NCBI GenBank assembly: GCA_017999985.1
Contig: JAGNKU010000011.1
Span: 97,448 to 161,447, forward strand
DNA: 64,000 bases
Source of the DNA: Phycisphaerae bacterium
GTDB lineage: Bacteria > Planctomycetota > Phycisphaerae > UBA1845 > Fen-1342
Direction of reading: 5' to 3'
The notes below the pieces were generated by a model that worked only from the letters and a program-made list of their open reading frames with translations, was not told the DNA's origin and did not search any database. Numbering within the stretch: the stretch's first letter is position 1; each line of letters opens with the position of its first letter. A program made the translations under genes and the position numbers. Below are positions 27,201-35,515 of this stretch, in pieces.

Positions 27201-27276
27201 ACGCCGGCTGGGCAATGGCCCCTGAGACTGCGAATCCCGCCGCCACGACTACAATCATCGAAAGTGGAGGTTTCAT
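24259..27276 (-). CDS. Large secreted protein with A-B-A-B internal duplication and C-terminal dockerin
   Basis: 1005 residues with a signal peptide (first about 23 residues, ending AIAQ). Two kinds of beta-rich unit alternate: A (about 25-190 and 495-650) and B (about 300-490 and 745-930). Each unit opens with a GSSGxDGV core (residues about 57, 312, 532 and 755), and the A-to-A and B-to-B spacings are about 475 and 443 residues. The B units also share CCRGHVIIMKA. The two B copies share 41 identical bases (24911-24951 and 26243-26283), which points to recent duplication or gene conversion. A C-terminal type I dockerin (about 942-1005) has two EF-hand-like calcium loops (GDLNCDGVANFKDIN and ADINNNGVVGFDDIN). 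The A and B domains match no family I know. GGAAAGGAA precedes the start. Extracellular. Confidence 0.85.
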   Translation of the reverse strand: MKPPLSMIVVVAAGFAVSGAIAQPAYVGGILYEPAGSASLGAVSGRVLSVGNIGSSGEDGVAVRCSSAWGGGVGVDLTGFGGVGANREIKIRPKGWDGTVKGTMRAYNEPATGVTYLAADFSDSGAAGASYVEYDELGNAVAEGLLPAEGLAMGPCPGQYQIWYASLHLISLGPPKQFTVTWHYYCSNCPDPWQWFAPCGGISSARTIVVTPIFPGGVPGISDVDALVVTGRDLPDLDGDGVPDLVVGNADIKSFPIPCPPWDCLGPDYALDSARWGLGQAQISEQCTPDSMGGCDPSIRRLVVDNLGSSGQDGVAVALPPNNGGVSVELAKGNCCRGHVIIMKAFDDEGHEQRVSMTQTTDLTGIEELDADFSSLGAIGFRLRLFGPGGVVLGPPEGTAFYAGGPKPTFTNMCPPGYREIWVNQGTPANPVWVFSGCEGLYEFTLPGIGTVPGVASFSVEPIDATSSFGQRTRVEVLSDDDQGLVITGITVTPATTAYVSGLLHTALGTAQLDPPTDRRLPVRNLGSSGEDGVEIQLHSLLGGGAEVDLEPFLSTPGATLRHKYKGWDGLIYGNHRLASNGDGSAMLTLDYSDVGATSIVIEQLDANGVVISSAEYTGPIVDLPLNEEEFVCPPGCTKTMRWWEGQLCSTCPVESHWVFTCTCPGGGGSTDYTERVITPTFPPGTPDTPGFESLSITGSGLSELVVSNANVRTFGLPSWGLGASHLGEQCTPDGMGGCDETDRRLVVTNIGSSGQDGVAIDVPKEQGGVSLSLAKGNCCRGHVIIMKAYDDEGQVQRIITTQASDSSGTEELDADFTDLGASGYILTAYGPGGVVIGPPGGTEIVNGGPKVVVGTPCPPGSNAIWQNNGTQSNPVWVFVGCLGIPIDLIVPGVGPLVGVTSFDIKPLNPTSSVGRLVRLEVVSDDPEGLIIEDISVSPGLKGDLNCDGVANFKDINPFVLRLANPATYAGTFPNCPSYNADINNNGVVGFDDINPFVALLSSGR

Positions 27277-27468
27277 GGTTCTATTCCTTTCCTTTGTTTC
27301 AAAGCCGCCCAGCGCCGTTTACGGCAGCGGCGGAAGGTGCCGCGCGGCCCAGCGCGACGCACCTCTGCCATGCTTCCGTCGGCCGTCGGTGATTTCTCCA
27401 AGTCAGATTGGACCTTTTTTGTTCTATTTACAGGAAAGAACGGCGACAGACCGACCTGCGGGATTGAC

Positions 27469-27497
27469 TTGGATGTGCATAACCAATGAGCTACAAT
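27469..27497 (+). promoter_or_regulatory. Putative promoter of the sigma/kinase operon
   Basis: TTGGAT (27469-27474), 17 bp, then TACAAT (27492-27497). Transcription would begin near 27504, downstream of the first possible ATG (27486) and 20 nt before the ATG at 27525. This supports the second start. Confidence 0.4.
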
Positions 27498-27524
27498 AAC
27501 CTTACGCTAGTGGAGCACGCGTTG

Positions 27525-28130
27525 ATGGAGCCCGGGGATCTGGCGCGGACGACGACGGAGCTGCTCGCGGGGCTCCACGAGCGCGGCAATCGCGCCGTGT
27601 GGGACGAATTCGACCGCCGGTACCGACCGATCGTGATCGGTTTCCTCTGCCGCATGGGTCTCAACGCCAGCGACGCTGCGGATGTCGCGCAGGAGACGCT
27701 GGCGTGTTTCGTCGAGGACTACCGGCGGCGCAAATACGATCGTCAGCAAGGGCGTTTGCGTTCGTGGCTGATCGCGATCGCGCGCTACCGACTCGCGGAC
27801 TGGCGCCGGGCGGCGGGACGCCGGCGTGAGCTGCGCGGCGAGTCCGCGATTGAGGCGCTGCCGGATCAGGAGGATGCCGACGCGGCGTGGGAAGAAGAGG
27901 AACGTCGGCAGATCTTTGAGCAGGCCGTCGCCGAGCTGCGGCAGACCACGCGCTTCAACGAGCGGACGATCGCAGCGTTCGAACGGGTCGCCCTCCGGCA
28001 GGAGTCAATCGAGCTGGTTTCGGCTGAGCTCGGCTTGACGCCACAGGAAATCTATAACGCCAAGAACCGCGTGATCCAAAAGCTGCGCGAAATCATGCGG
28101 CGCTACGACGACAGCGTCGTGGGCGGTTGA
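27525..28130 (+). CDS. ECF-type RNA polymerase sigma factor
   Basis: 201 residues from the ATG at 27525, chosen because a GTGGAG site lies 9 nt ahead and a likely promoter start falls after the alternative ATG at 27486. Region 2 is visible as FDRRYRPIVIGFLCRMG...DAADVAQETLACF, including the DVAQET core-binding patch. Region 4 is RTIAAFERVALRQESIELVSAELGLTPQEIYNAKNRVIQKLRE, a helix-turn-helix. The linker is acidic. This planctomycete sigma type is often encoded beside a Ser/Thr kinase, as here: the kinase starts 4 bp after the stop. It would direct RNA polymerase to stress or envelope promoters. Confidence 0.9.
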   Translation: MEPGDLARTTTELLAGLHERGNRAVWDEFDRRYRPIVIGFLCRMGLNASDAADVAQETLACFVEDYRRRKYDRQQGRLRSWLIAIARYRLADWRRAAGRRRELRGESAIEALPDQEDADAAWEEEERRQIFEQAVAELRQTTRFNERTIAAFERVALRQESIELVSAELGLTPQEIYNAKNRVIQKLREIMRRYDDSVVGG

Positions 28131-28133
28131 GCC

Positions 28134-31100
28134 ATGCCGGTCGCGTCGTGTCCCCCCGCGGAGGTGCTCGAGACCCTGGCCGTCGGTGGCGTGACCCCGC
28201 CGCCGCTCGCAGCACACCTTCAGGAGTGCGAAGTCTGCCGCAGCACGCTGCAGCGGATCCGCGCGGACAATCGCTTCCTGAGCCGGTTTCTGACGCGGAC
28301 CGACCGGGCCGCGCGCGAACCCGCCCCGCCACCCGCCGTGATTGACATTCCCGGGTACCAGATCCTGGATGAGATCCATCGCGGCGGGCAGGGCGTCGTG
28401 TACCGCGCGGTCCAGCGCGCCACGCGCCGCCCGGTCGCGATCAAGGTCATGAAACACGGGCCGTTCGCGACCCTGTCGGACCGGGCCCGCTTCGATCGCG
28501 AGATCGACACGCTGGGGCGCCTCAATCACCCGAACATCGTGGCCGTGCACGACGCCGGCGTCGCGGCCGGGTACGTGTACTTCGTGATGAACTACGTGGC
28601 GGGCCGGCCGCTCGACGAAGCGCTGACGGCGCTCCCGCCCGCGGCCGGCGGCAGCGCGGTGGCCGGCGGGGCCGCGGGACCGACGGACCCGCGGCGGCGC
28701 GTGCGGGCGATTCTCGAGCTTTTTATCAAGGTCTGCGACGCGGTGCAGGCCGCCCACCTGCGCGGAATCATTCATCGCGACCTGAAGCCCAGCAACATCC
28801 GGGTGGACCCGCAGGGCGAGCCGCACGTCCTCGACTTCGGCCTGGCCAAGTCCACCGATGCGGAGCCGGACTCGGCGATGACGCAGACCGGGCAGTTCGT
28901 CGGGTCGCTGCCGTGGGCGTCGCCCGAGCAGGTCGCGGGAGAATCGGTCAAGATCGACCTGCGCACGGATGTGTACTCGCTCGGCGCGATCCTGTTCCAG
29001 CTCCTGACGGGTCACCTGCCGTTCGACCTGGGCAGCAACCTGCGCCAAGCCGTCGACACGATCCTGTTCCGCGCGCCGCCGCGCCCGAGCGCGCGGATCA
29101 CGGCCACCGGCGGCCCACCACTGGACGACGAGCTGGACACGATCGTGCTGAAGTGCCTGGCGAAGGACCGCGAGCGGCGCTATCAGACCGCCGGCGAGCT
29201 GGCCCACGACCTCCGCCGCTATCTGGTCGGCGAGGCGATCGAGGCGAAGCGCGACAGCGCCATCTACATGCTGCGCAAGACACTGCGCCGCTACCGACTG
29301 CAAGTCGTCGTCGCCACGGCCTTCGTCGTGCTGGTGACGGCGTTCGGCGCGGTCATGGCCGTGATGTATCAGCAAGCGGCGCGCATGCAGCAGGCCGCGG
29401 TGCAGACCGCCGGTGTGCTGAACGACCTGCTCTCCCAGGGCAGTGTCGAGCAGGGACGCATGGCGGGCATGCTCGGCAACATGGAGCAGGCAGAGCAGTT
29501 GCTGTGGCGCGAGTTGCTCACGCATCGCGAGCTGAGCGGCCCGCACACCCTGCACCTGAACACGCCGCCCGGACCGCCGGAAGCCTACTGGGGTCTTTGG
29601 GAACTGTATCGCCGTTATCCCTGCCGGCGCACAATCACGCTCGATCCCCCGGGCGTGCGTGCCGCGACACTCTCCACCGACCGCCAGAGCCTCTGGACCA
29701 TCGACACGGATGGACGCGTGCAGCAGCTCGACGAATTCGGCACGCAGCTCGACTCGTATGCGCTCCCCGTCCCTTGTGGACACGCGCTGCCCACGATCGG
29801 CGCCACCGGACATTTCATCGTCCGCTTCGACGGCCAGCGATATGCGGTCTACCGGCGCGGTGCCGGCGAAATCCCCGCGCTGGAGCTGCCGGTCGGCGCA
29901 ACTGTGATCTGCCTGTCACCGTCCGGACAGCACGTGGCCGCCGCGCTTGACGACACGGCGGTCGTGTGGAATCTCAATCCAGTTGCGGAGCTAGCGCGTC
30001 TGCGCTGCGATGGCGGCGAACTGACCGCGCTCGCGCTGTCGCACACCAACGGGCGACTGGCGGCGCGCGATCGGCTCGGCGGCCTCCACGTCTGGGAACT
30101 CGCGTCGCAACAACGCGTCGCCCATGCCACCGGCACGGCGACGCCGCGCGTGGCCACGCAATCGCTCGGCGAGCTGCTGTTTTCACCCGACGACCGGCGG
30201 CTCGCGGACGCGTGGATGGCAACCCCCGGCCGCATCTGGGACCTCACCACCATGCCTCCCACCGCCATCGAGTTCGCGGAGCGGCCGGGCGATTACCGGG
30301 TCCAGGGCTTCAGCCCGGACGGTGGCCTGCTGGCAATCGGCGATCTGCGCGGCGCCGTACGCCTGGTCGACACCACCACCGGACAGTGCCGCGCCACGTT
30401 CGTCGCGCACCCCGGCCGCGTGCGCACCGTCGCTTTCACCGCCGACGGGCAACACATCTGGACCAACGGCGAAGGCGCTCTGCGTCTCTGGGAGGTCAAC
30501 GCGCATGCCGGCGTCCGCATCGTGCGAATCGCCGGCGAAGCACTCCACAGCGTCGATATCAGCCCCGCCGGAGACTGGCTCTGCGCCGGCGGCGGACTGG
30601 GCAAGCTGTACCGGATTGACGCCACGACGCTCGCCGTGAACACGCTCGATTTCGGCAATGAAGCCACCGTGCCGTGCACCGCGATTTCGCCGGACGGGCG
30701 CTGGACCGCCGCGGCAACGTACGCCAGCGCCGTGTACGTGTGGGACAACCAGGATCCCGGGGCGGCCCCGGTCCAGTTGGCACACGGCAGCCTCGTCAGT
30801 GATGTCAGTTTCAGCCCGGACAGCGCCACGCTCGCGACCGCCTGCAACGACGGCATTCTCAGGATCTGGCGCGTGGCCGGCGGGACATTGGAGCGCGAGT
30901 TGCCGCCCGCGGGCGACCGCATCCCGCACCTCGCGTTTGACGCGACCGGCCAGCGTCTGGCCATCGCGCTGCGGAACGGAGCTCTGCTCGTCTGGAACCT
31001 GAACAGCGACACAAGCGAAACATGGAAGCCGCCGACCCAGAAGCCCCTGCGGACCGTGTCCTTCTCGCCGGATGGTCGCTGGCTGCTGGCTGCCGGCGCG

Positions 31101-31514
31101 GACAGGATCATCGAAATCTGGGATACGTCCACCCGCCAGCAGGTCGGGACACTGGTCGGCCACACCCAGGAGATCTTCTGCCTCGACATCAGCCCCGACG
31201 GCGAGACGATCGCGAGCGGCGACACCAGCGGAGCCATTCGCCTCTGGCACCTGCCGCTGCGCCGACCGCTGGCTGCGCTCGAGGGGCACACGGCGCCGGT
31301 GATGACGCTGCACTTCGCGGCCGATGGACGCACGCTCGTGTCCGCGTCGCTGGACGGCACATTGCGCGTGTGGGACCTCACCTACTACGCCCAACACATC
31401 GCCGGCAATCTGGAGACGCAACTGCGGCGGGTCGGCGCGGAACCGGCCAATCCGGACGAGCTCGCGGCCTGGCGCCACTGGGCGGCGCAAGCGCCCGGCG
31501 TGGGGCAGCGTTGA
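28134..31514 (+). CDS. Ser/Thr protein kinase with N-terminal zinc motif and WD40 repeats
   Basis: 1126 residues. Residues about 26-37 contain HLQECEVC, the H-x3-C-x2-C of zf-HC2/ZAS anti-sigma domains. The kinase domain (about 75-345) has HRGGQGVVYRAV (P-loop), VAIKVMK (Lys), HRDLKPSN (about 213-220), LDFGLAK and an APE-like SPEQV. A transmembrane helix (about 386-412) splits the protein. Outside it, about 500-1110 forms about 10-12 WD40 blades (for example FSPDGRWLLAAGADRIIEIWD and DGTLRVWDL). Planctomycetal kinases of this layout are thought to sense extracellular signals. The upstream sigma factor and the ZAS-like motif suggest the kinase holds and releases that sigma; this is inference. 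A tandem hairpin element begins 38 bp after the stop. Confidence 0.9.
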   Translation: MPVASCPPAEVLETLAVGGVTPPPLAAHLQECEVCRSTLQRIRADNRFLSRFLTRTDRAAREPAPPPAVIDIPGYQILDEIHRGGQGVVYRAVQRATRRPVAIKVMKHGPFATLSDRARFDREIDTLGRLNHPNIVAVHDAGVAAGYVYFVMNYVAGRPLDEALTALPPAAGGSAVAGGAAGPTDPRRRVRAILELFIKVCDAVQAAHLRGIIHRDLKPSNIRVDPQGEPHVLDFGLAKSTDAEPDSAMTQTGQFVGSLPWASPEQVAGESVKIDLRTDVYSLGAILFQLLTGHLPFDLGSNLRQAVDTILFRAPPRPSARITATGGPPLDDELDTIVLKCLAKDRERRYQTAGELAHDLRRYLVGEAIEAKRDSAIYMLRKTLRRYRLQVVVATAFVVLVTAFGAVMAVMYQQAARMQQAAVQTAGVLNDLLSQGSVEQGRMAGMLGNMEQAEQLLWRELLTHRELSGPHTLHLNTPPGPPEAYWGLWELYRRYPCRRTITLDPPGVRAATLSTDRQSLWTIDTDGRVQQLDEFGTQLDSYALPVPCGHALPTIGATGHFIVRFDGQRYAVYRRGAGEIPALELPVGATVICLSPSGQHVAAALDDTAVVWNLNPVAELARLRCDGGELTALALSHTNGRLAARDRLGGLHVWELASQQRVAHATGTATPRVATQSLGELLFSPDDRRLADAWMATPGRIWDLTTMPPTAIEFAERPGDYRVQGFSPDGGLLAIGDLRGAVRLVDTTTGQCRATFVAHPGRVRTVAFTADGQHIWTNGEGALRLWEVNAHAGVRIVRIAGEALHSVDISPAGDWLCAGGGLGKLYRIDATTLAVNTLDFGNEATVPCTAISPDGRWTAAATYASAVYVWDNQDPGAAPVQLAHGSLVSDVSFSPDSATLATACNDGILRIWRVAGGTLERELPPAGDRIPHLAFDATGQRLAIALRNGALLVWNLNSDTSETWKPPTQKPLRTVSFSPDGRWLLAAGADRIIEIWDTSTRQQVGTLVGHTQEIFCLDISPDGETIASGDTSGAIRLWHLPLRRPLAALEGHTAPVMTLHFAADGRTLVSASLDGTLRVWDLTYYAQHIAGNLETQLRRVGAEPANPDELAAWRHWAAQAPGVGQR

Positions 31515-31552
31515 AACGCGCGCTCCGCCGCACCTCAGAACCACTCCAACAT

Positions 31553-31607
31553 GGGTGGTATGGGCATTTTGCCCGTTCCTGCGGCGGGCGGGACGCCCGC
31601 ACCACCC
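31553..31607 (+). repeat. Double-hairpin interspersed element, copy 1
   Basis: About 55 bp with GGGTGGT/ACCACCC ends (31553-31559, 31601-31607). It contains hairpin GGGCA-TTT-TGCCC and hairpin GGGCG-GGA-CGCCC. A near-identical element in the opposite orientation is at 60329-60385. It starts 38 bp after the kinase stop. It resembles a REP or miniature mobile palindromic element. Confidence 0.6.
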
Positions 31608-31635
31608 CGGTTGGCGACCGTTTCGCGGTCGCGGT

Positions 31636-33027
31636 CTATGAACGAACGCGCGCCGCACTGAGCGCGCTGAACAGCGCGAAGTCCGCCAGATCCACGTCCA
31701 GGTCGTCGTCCAGATCAGCGCGGATGAAGTATGCCAGCTCGCCGCCGGGCGGCACCGCCCGCACCGTCGGGCCGTTCATCGCACTGGCGAAGAGCACCAG
31801 ATCGTCGAATTCGATGCCCGCGTCGCCATCGATGTCCCCCGGCATGCCGCCATCAACGCCCACCGGCATCGGCCAGCGCAGAATCGTGCTGTCGGGCTGG
31901 CACCCGGCAAACACGACGTTCAGCTCCGTGGCACACATCTGGTAGATCGCCTGCATCCCGCCGTATGGGCCGATGTAGGGGTTTCCGAGCAACACCCAGT
32001 CCGTCCCGTCGTTCGTGGACAGGAACAACTGCATGTAACGCTCATTGCTCGTGCCTTCCATGCAGCACGCCGACGCCAGCAGGCTGTCGCCGACCTTGAC
32101 GATGTCGCGCCAGTACGTGTAAGTCGGCCGCTGCAAATTGACCTCCACGACCTTCGACCACGTCTGGCCCATGTCGAGGCTGCGATACAGGGCGATCGGC
32201 GTGTTGGCGGTCGTGCGGACGTCGCCGCAGAAGTAAATCCCGTTGCCCGCGTCGCACAGCGGCTGGAACAGGGCCGCATTGGGCACGGTGGCGTAGGACC
32301 AGCTCGCGCCTTGATCGGTAGAGCGGTACATCCGGTTGCCCTGGCACGATGGCCACAGCAGCACGTTGTCGCTGGTCAGGATCATCCGTCGCGCCCACGC
32401 CGACGCGTTTTGCCCCGGCTGCGCGGCGGGCACGTACCAAGTCGCGCCGTTGTCGGCGGACATGATGACCTTCTTCGTAGTGTCGAAGCTCTTGACGTTC
32501 ACGATCCAGCAATCCGCGCCCAGGTAAACGGGGCTGAACACGGCCAGCACATTCGCGCTGCCGATCAGGCCGCGAAGTTGCGCGGAGGTCAGCGCCACCG
32601 ACCACGTACAGCCGGCGTCCGTGCTCTTCATCAGGCACGCGTTGCCGGTATCGCCCGTGCCGGAAAACACGGTGTCGCCGTTCTGCCCGAAGAAGTAGGT
32701 GTGGGACCCGGTCGAGCCGGGGCAGCCGACGACCGTCCAGGTAGCCCCGTAGTCTTCGCTAAGCAGAAAGCGCGTGGCGGCCTGCGACGAGCGCTTGCCG
32801 GCGATGATGCGTCCGTTGCCGAGATAGTGAATGGCACTGAACGCATCCGAGGCCTGCGCCCCCTGATAGACGGCTTGCGCCCCCAGCAAGAGTTCGTCCT
32901 GCGCCGGTGCAACCGCCGGCAGGAATAGCGCGACCAAGCCCACAAGCCAAGCCCAGAGGTGGCACGGCCGGGCGCAGCCAAGCCGTGGAGCCGCTCCGAC
33001 CTGTCGACACGGAACTCCCTGCGGCAT
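31636..33027 (-). CDS. BNR-propeller-like secreted protein with C-terminal dockerin
   Basis: 463 residues. A signal region (about 22-42, LWAWLVGLVALFLPAVAPAQ) is preceded by a longish N-terminus; no earlier in-frame start is better. Residues about 60-390 hold repeated S-x-D-x-G-x-T-W units (SEDYGATWTV, STDAGCTWSV, SADNGATWY, STDQGASWSY, SLDMGQTWSK, STNDGTDWVL), typical of BNR/Asp-box beta-propellers found in sialidases and photosystem-assembly-like proteins. No sialidase catalytic residues were recognised. Residues about 395-460 are a dockerin with two calcium loops (GDIDGDAGIEFDD and ADLDDDLDVDLAD). Probably extracellular. Confidence 0.82.
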   Translation of the reverse strand: MPQGVPCRQVGAAPRLGCARPCHLWAWLVGLVALFLPAVAPAQDELLLGAQAVYQGAQASDAFSAIHYLGNGRIIAGKRSSQAATRFLLSEDYGATWTVVGCPGSTGSHTYFFGQNGDTVFSGTGDTGNACLMKSTDAGCTWSVALTSAQLRGLIGSANVLAVFSPVYLGADCWIVNVKSFDTTKKVIMSADNGATWYVPAAQPGQNASAWARRMILTSDNVLLWPSCQGNRMYRSTDQGASWSYATVPNAALFQPLCDAGNGIYFCGDVRTTANTPIALYRSLDMGQTWSKVVEVNLQRPTYTYWRDIVKVGDSLLASACCMEGTSNERYMQLFLSTNDGTDWVLLGNPYIGPYGGMQAIYQMCATELNVVFAGCQPDSTILRWPMPVGVDGGMPGDIDGDAGIEFDDLVLFASAMNGPTVRAVPPGGELAYFIRADLDDDLDVDLADFALFSALSAARVRS

Positions 33028-33243
33028 ACTGTCTAGTGCTCCTGCTAGAAACCCTCATGTCAGGCCCGCGCGACGCGCCGACCCGACTGCCTCTCTCCGC
33101 GACGCACGACAAGCAGTGCAGCGCCATTGTAACAGGCGGAGCCTCGATCTCCGCGCTGCTCAGCGCTCGTTATCGACAATTTCTCCCACCAACGCGTACG
33201 TCGCCGAGCAGCACGCCGCACGGCGCAGAGCCCGCAGTCACCT

Positions 33244-34191
33244 CTACTCGATGTTGACGTCTAGCTTCTTGCGCCCCGTCACGCGGGCCGCGTAGTACGC
33301 CCCGAACAACCCGCTGCCCAGCGCGAACAGCGTGTCGCCTCCGCCCTCGACGAGCAGTTGCGGGATCGCACGCGCAAACGCGAGCCAGTCCACCGTGTCA
33401 CCTTGCGCCGTAATCTCCTTGTTGGCTGCGTATGCATAGATCAACACGTTGCCCACCAGCACAGACACGACGGTCGCGAGGACCGCGAGCACCTGAACGG
33501 GCCAGCCACCCTTGCCCGCCGCCTTCGCCGTCGCAACGCCGATCAGAGCGCCGATCCCGATGGCCAGCAGCCAGAACATCCGCTCGGTCGCGATCACGAT
33601 GCCCGCCCACACCGCCGCCCCGACCGCGGCGGCCACCACGGCCGTCGCCACCGCCAGCCCCATCCGCGTGGGCTGCGCATCGTACGCTGCCTGCGCCTGC
33701 TGCGCCGCGCTCTGCACGCCGGCGAGGCACGTCGGACAGAGGCAATCGACCGCGCCGTTGATCAGAATCGCCCCCGCCTGCGCACCGTCGCCGCAGACAC
33801 GGCACGTGCAGGGCGGCAGCGGCACGACCCCGCGCACCGTGTTGAGCAGCGCGTCAACGGTCGCCCGCAGTTGCTCCGGCTTGAAGCCGCCGGTGAAGCC
33901 CGACCCCTGCACGTACGTGAGCACCCCGTCCTGCACGTGCACGTGTTTTGCCGTCACGCCCGCTTCGGCCAGCGCCGCACTGCTCGCCAGCCCCTGCCGC
34001 ACCGGCTCGTCCAGCGCGGCCGTGCGGTAGTTGATCGACACGGCAACCTGCGCCGCGTTCTGCTGGTTCGTACCCGGCGTCAATTGCACGAGATAGCCGT
34101 CACAGATGCCGTAGCAGATGCCGGTCTTGCCCGGCGGCGACAGGTCATACTCGCTGCCCACGGCCGCCACGGCTTCCTTCGCACTGGCCAT
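33244..34191 (-). CDS. Membrane protein with internal cysteine cluster
   Basis: 315 residues. The N-terminal soluble part (about 1-125) is followed by CTCRVCGDG...CLCPTC (about 128-160), a zinc-ribbon-like cluster. Four hydrophobic helices follow (about 180-205, 205-222, 230-250 and 285-300). No family was recognised. No signal peptide is present, so the N-terminus is probably cytoplasmic. The gene stands alone, with gaps of about 200 bp each side and no terminator recognised. Confidence 0.65.
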   Translation of the reverse strand: MASAKEAVAAVGSEYDLSPPGKTGICYGICDGYLVQLTPGTNQQNAAQVAVSINYRTAALDEPVRQGLASSAALAEAGVTAKHVHVQDGVLTYVQGSGFTGGFKPEQLRATVDALLNTVRGVVPLPPCTCRVCGDGAQAGAILINGAVDCLCPTCLAGVQSAAQQAQAAYDAQPTRMGLAVATAVVAAAVGAAVWAGIVIATERMFWLLAIGIGALIGVATAKAAGKGGWPVQVLAVLATVVSVLVGNVLIYAYAANKEITAQGDTVDWLAFARAIPQLLVEGGGDTLFALGSGLFGAYYAARVTGRKKLDVNIE

Positions 34192-34396
34192 ACGCGAACC
34201 TCCCGAGACTTACGACGATCTGGTGCACGCATGACACGCGCAGCACCCGCTGTAAGTCTACCACGCGCGGCGCGCGCATCACAAGACTGCTCCACCCCGC
34301 TTGAACCTCGCTACCGGCATATTGGCCGCCCGTCAGGCAGCGCGGCCGCCAGGTTGGGATTCCCGCTACCCCGGTATCACGCCAGACGTGCGCAAT

Positions 34397-35398
34397 TCAC
34401 GGCTCCACCGCTGCCACACCACCGTCCCGCGCCTGCAGATGACCGACGCGGAACCCGACGAGGTGATGCTCCGTCGCCGGCTCGAGCCCGAAATGACGGT
34501 CGTTCGCGCGCAGGTGCTGGCCCTGCGTGTAGTAGGACGCGCCCCGCGCGCCACGCCGGGTCTGCCCCTGCTGCCGATGGACCGCCTCAATCCACTCCCA
34601 CACGTTGCCACCCTGGTCACACGTGCCGTAGGAACTCTTTGAGTTCTCGAAGGCACCGACCGGCGTTCGCCAATACGGCGGACCCAGCGTGGGGCCACCG
34701 TCCTTGGGCTGGAAGTTTGCGGAATTGCCCGGATCGGGCGCTTGCAGCTTGTTGCTCGGGAGAGCGTCCGCGGCGGTGGCGTAAATCCAGTAATTGCCCG
34801 TGACGCCGTCGTTCTTGTGGAACGCCGCCTTGTACCATTCGTCCTCGCTCGGGATGACCCAGGTCGCCTTCGGGCGGCGCTTGATGCGCAGCAGCGCGGC
34901 GTTGTCCTTGGCGCCATTGAGCTGATACGAGCCGTCCTCGGTGGTCTTCGAATCCTGCGGGCCAGTGGGCTGACCGTTGTGCAGCCAGTTGGCAAATCGC
35001 GCGGCGTCGCCCCAGGAGACGAAGTTCACCGGCCGCTGCGCCCACTCGGCCGCCACCGCGTACCTGTAGCTGCCGGCCTCGCCCGTGCGCCGAATCCTGC
35101 AGCCCTCGGCGTGCAACGACATCTGTGGGTTGTACAGACCGTGGGGGTCCGCCGCCGCCACCGCGTTGAGGAACGCCGTGTACTGGGCGGCGGTCACCTC
35201 GAACTTGCCGATCTCATATTCGTACTTCACCGCTCCGCAGACGCGATCCGGCCCCATGCCGCCGGCGCCAACGCCGGACAGCTCGCCGGCATTTCCGGGG
35301 TTGCCGACCGTGACGCACTCGATGGTCACGTCGGCGGGCAGCGTCACGCACATCCCCAACAGCCCAACCAGGATCGGTGGATACAGCCACTCCCGCAT
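34397..35398 (-). CDS. SUMF1/formylglycine-type domain protein, secreted
   Basis: 333 residues from the ATG at 35398 (GAGGAG upstream). A signal sequence (REWLYPPILVGLLGMCVTLPA) is followed by the FGE-sulfatase fold: YEYEIGKFEVTAAQYTAFLN, RPVNFVSWGDAARFANWL, ATWVIPSEDEWYKAAF and QGGNVWEWIE. The expected C-terminal cysteine pair of true formylglycine-generating enzymes is absent, since the end reads RGASYYTQGQHLRANDR. It is therefore unlikely to modify sulfatases. SUMF1 domains without the Cys serve in carbohydrate or sulfoxide chemistry, or as binding modules; the role here is unknown. Confidence 0.8.
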   Translation of the reverse strand: MREWLYPPILVGLLGMCVTLPADVTIECVTVGNPGNAGELSGVGAGGMGPDRVCGAVKYEYEIGKFEVTAAQYTAFLNAVAAADPHGLYNPQMSLHAEGCRIRRTGEAGSYRYAVAAEWAQRPVNFVSWGDAARFANWLHNGQPTGPQDSKTTEDGSYQLNGAKDNAALLRIKRRPKATWVIPSEDEWYKAAFHKNDGVTGNYWIYATAADALPSNKLQAPDPGNSANFQPKDGGPTLGPPYWRTPVGAFENSKSSYGTCDQGGNVWEWIEAVHRQQGQTRRGARGASYYTQGQHLRANDRHFGLEPATEHHLVGFRVGHLQARDGGVAAVEP

Positions 35399-35515
35399 GG
35401 CACGCTCCTCGCGCGCAGACCCAGAGCGTGGCCGGTCCGGCCGGCCGCAGTCGCGCGGCGCTGCGACCGGCCGACAACCAGACCACACCCCGGGCGGCGC
35501 CTCCTGCCGTGGCGC

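Noticed and set aside
25660..27225. 521-residue plus-strand frame opposite the dockerin protein
   Set aside because: No domain; the minus strand carries signal peptide and dockerin.
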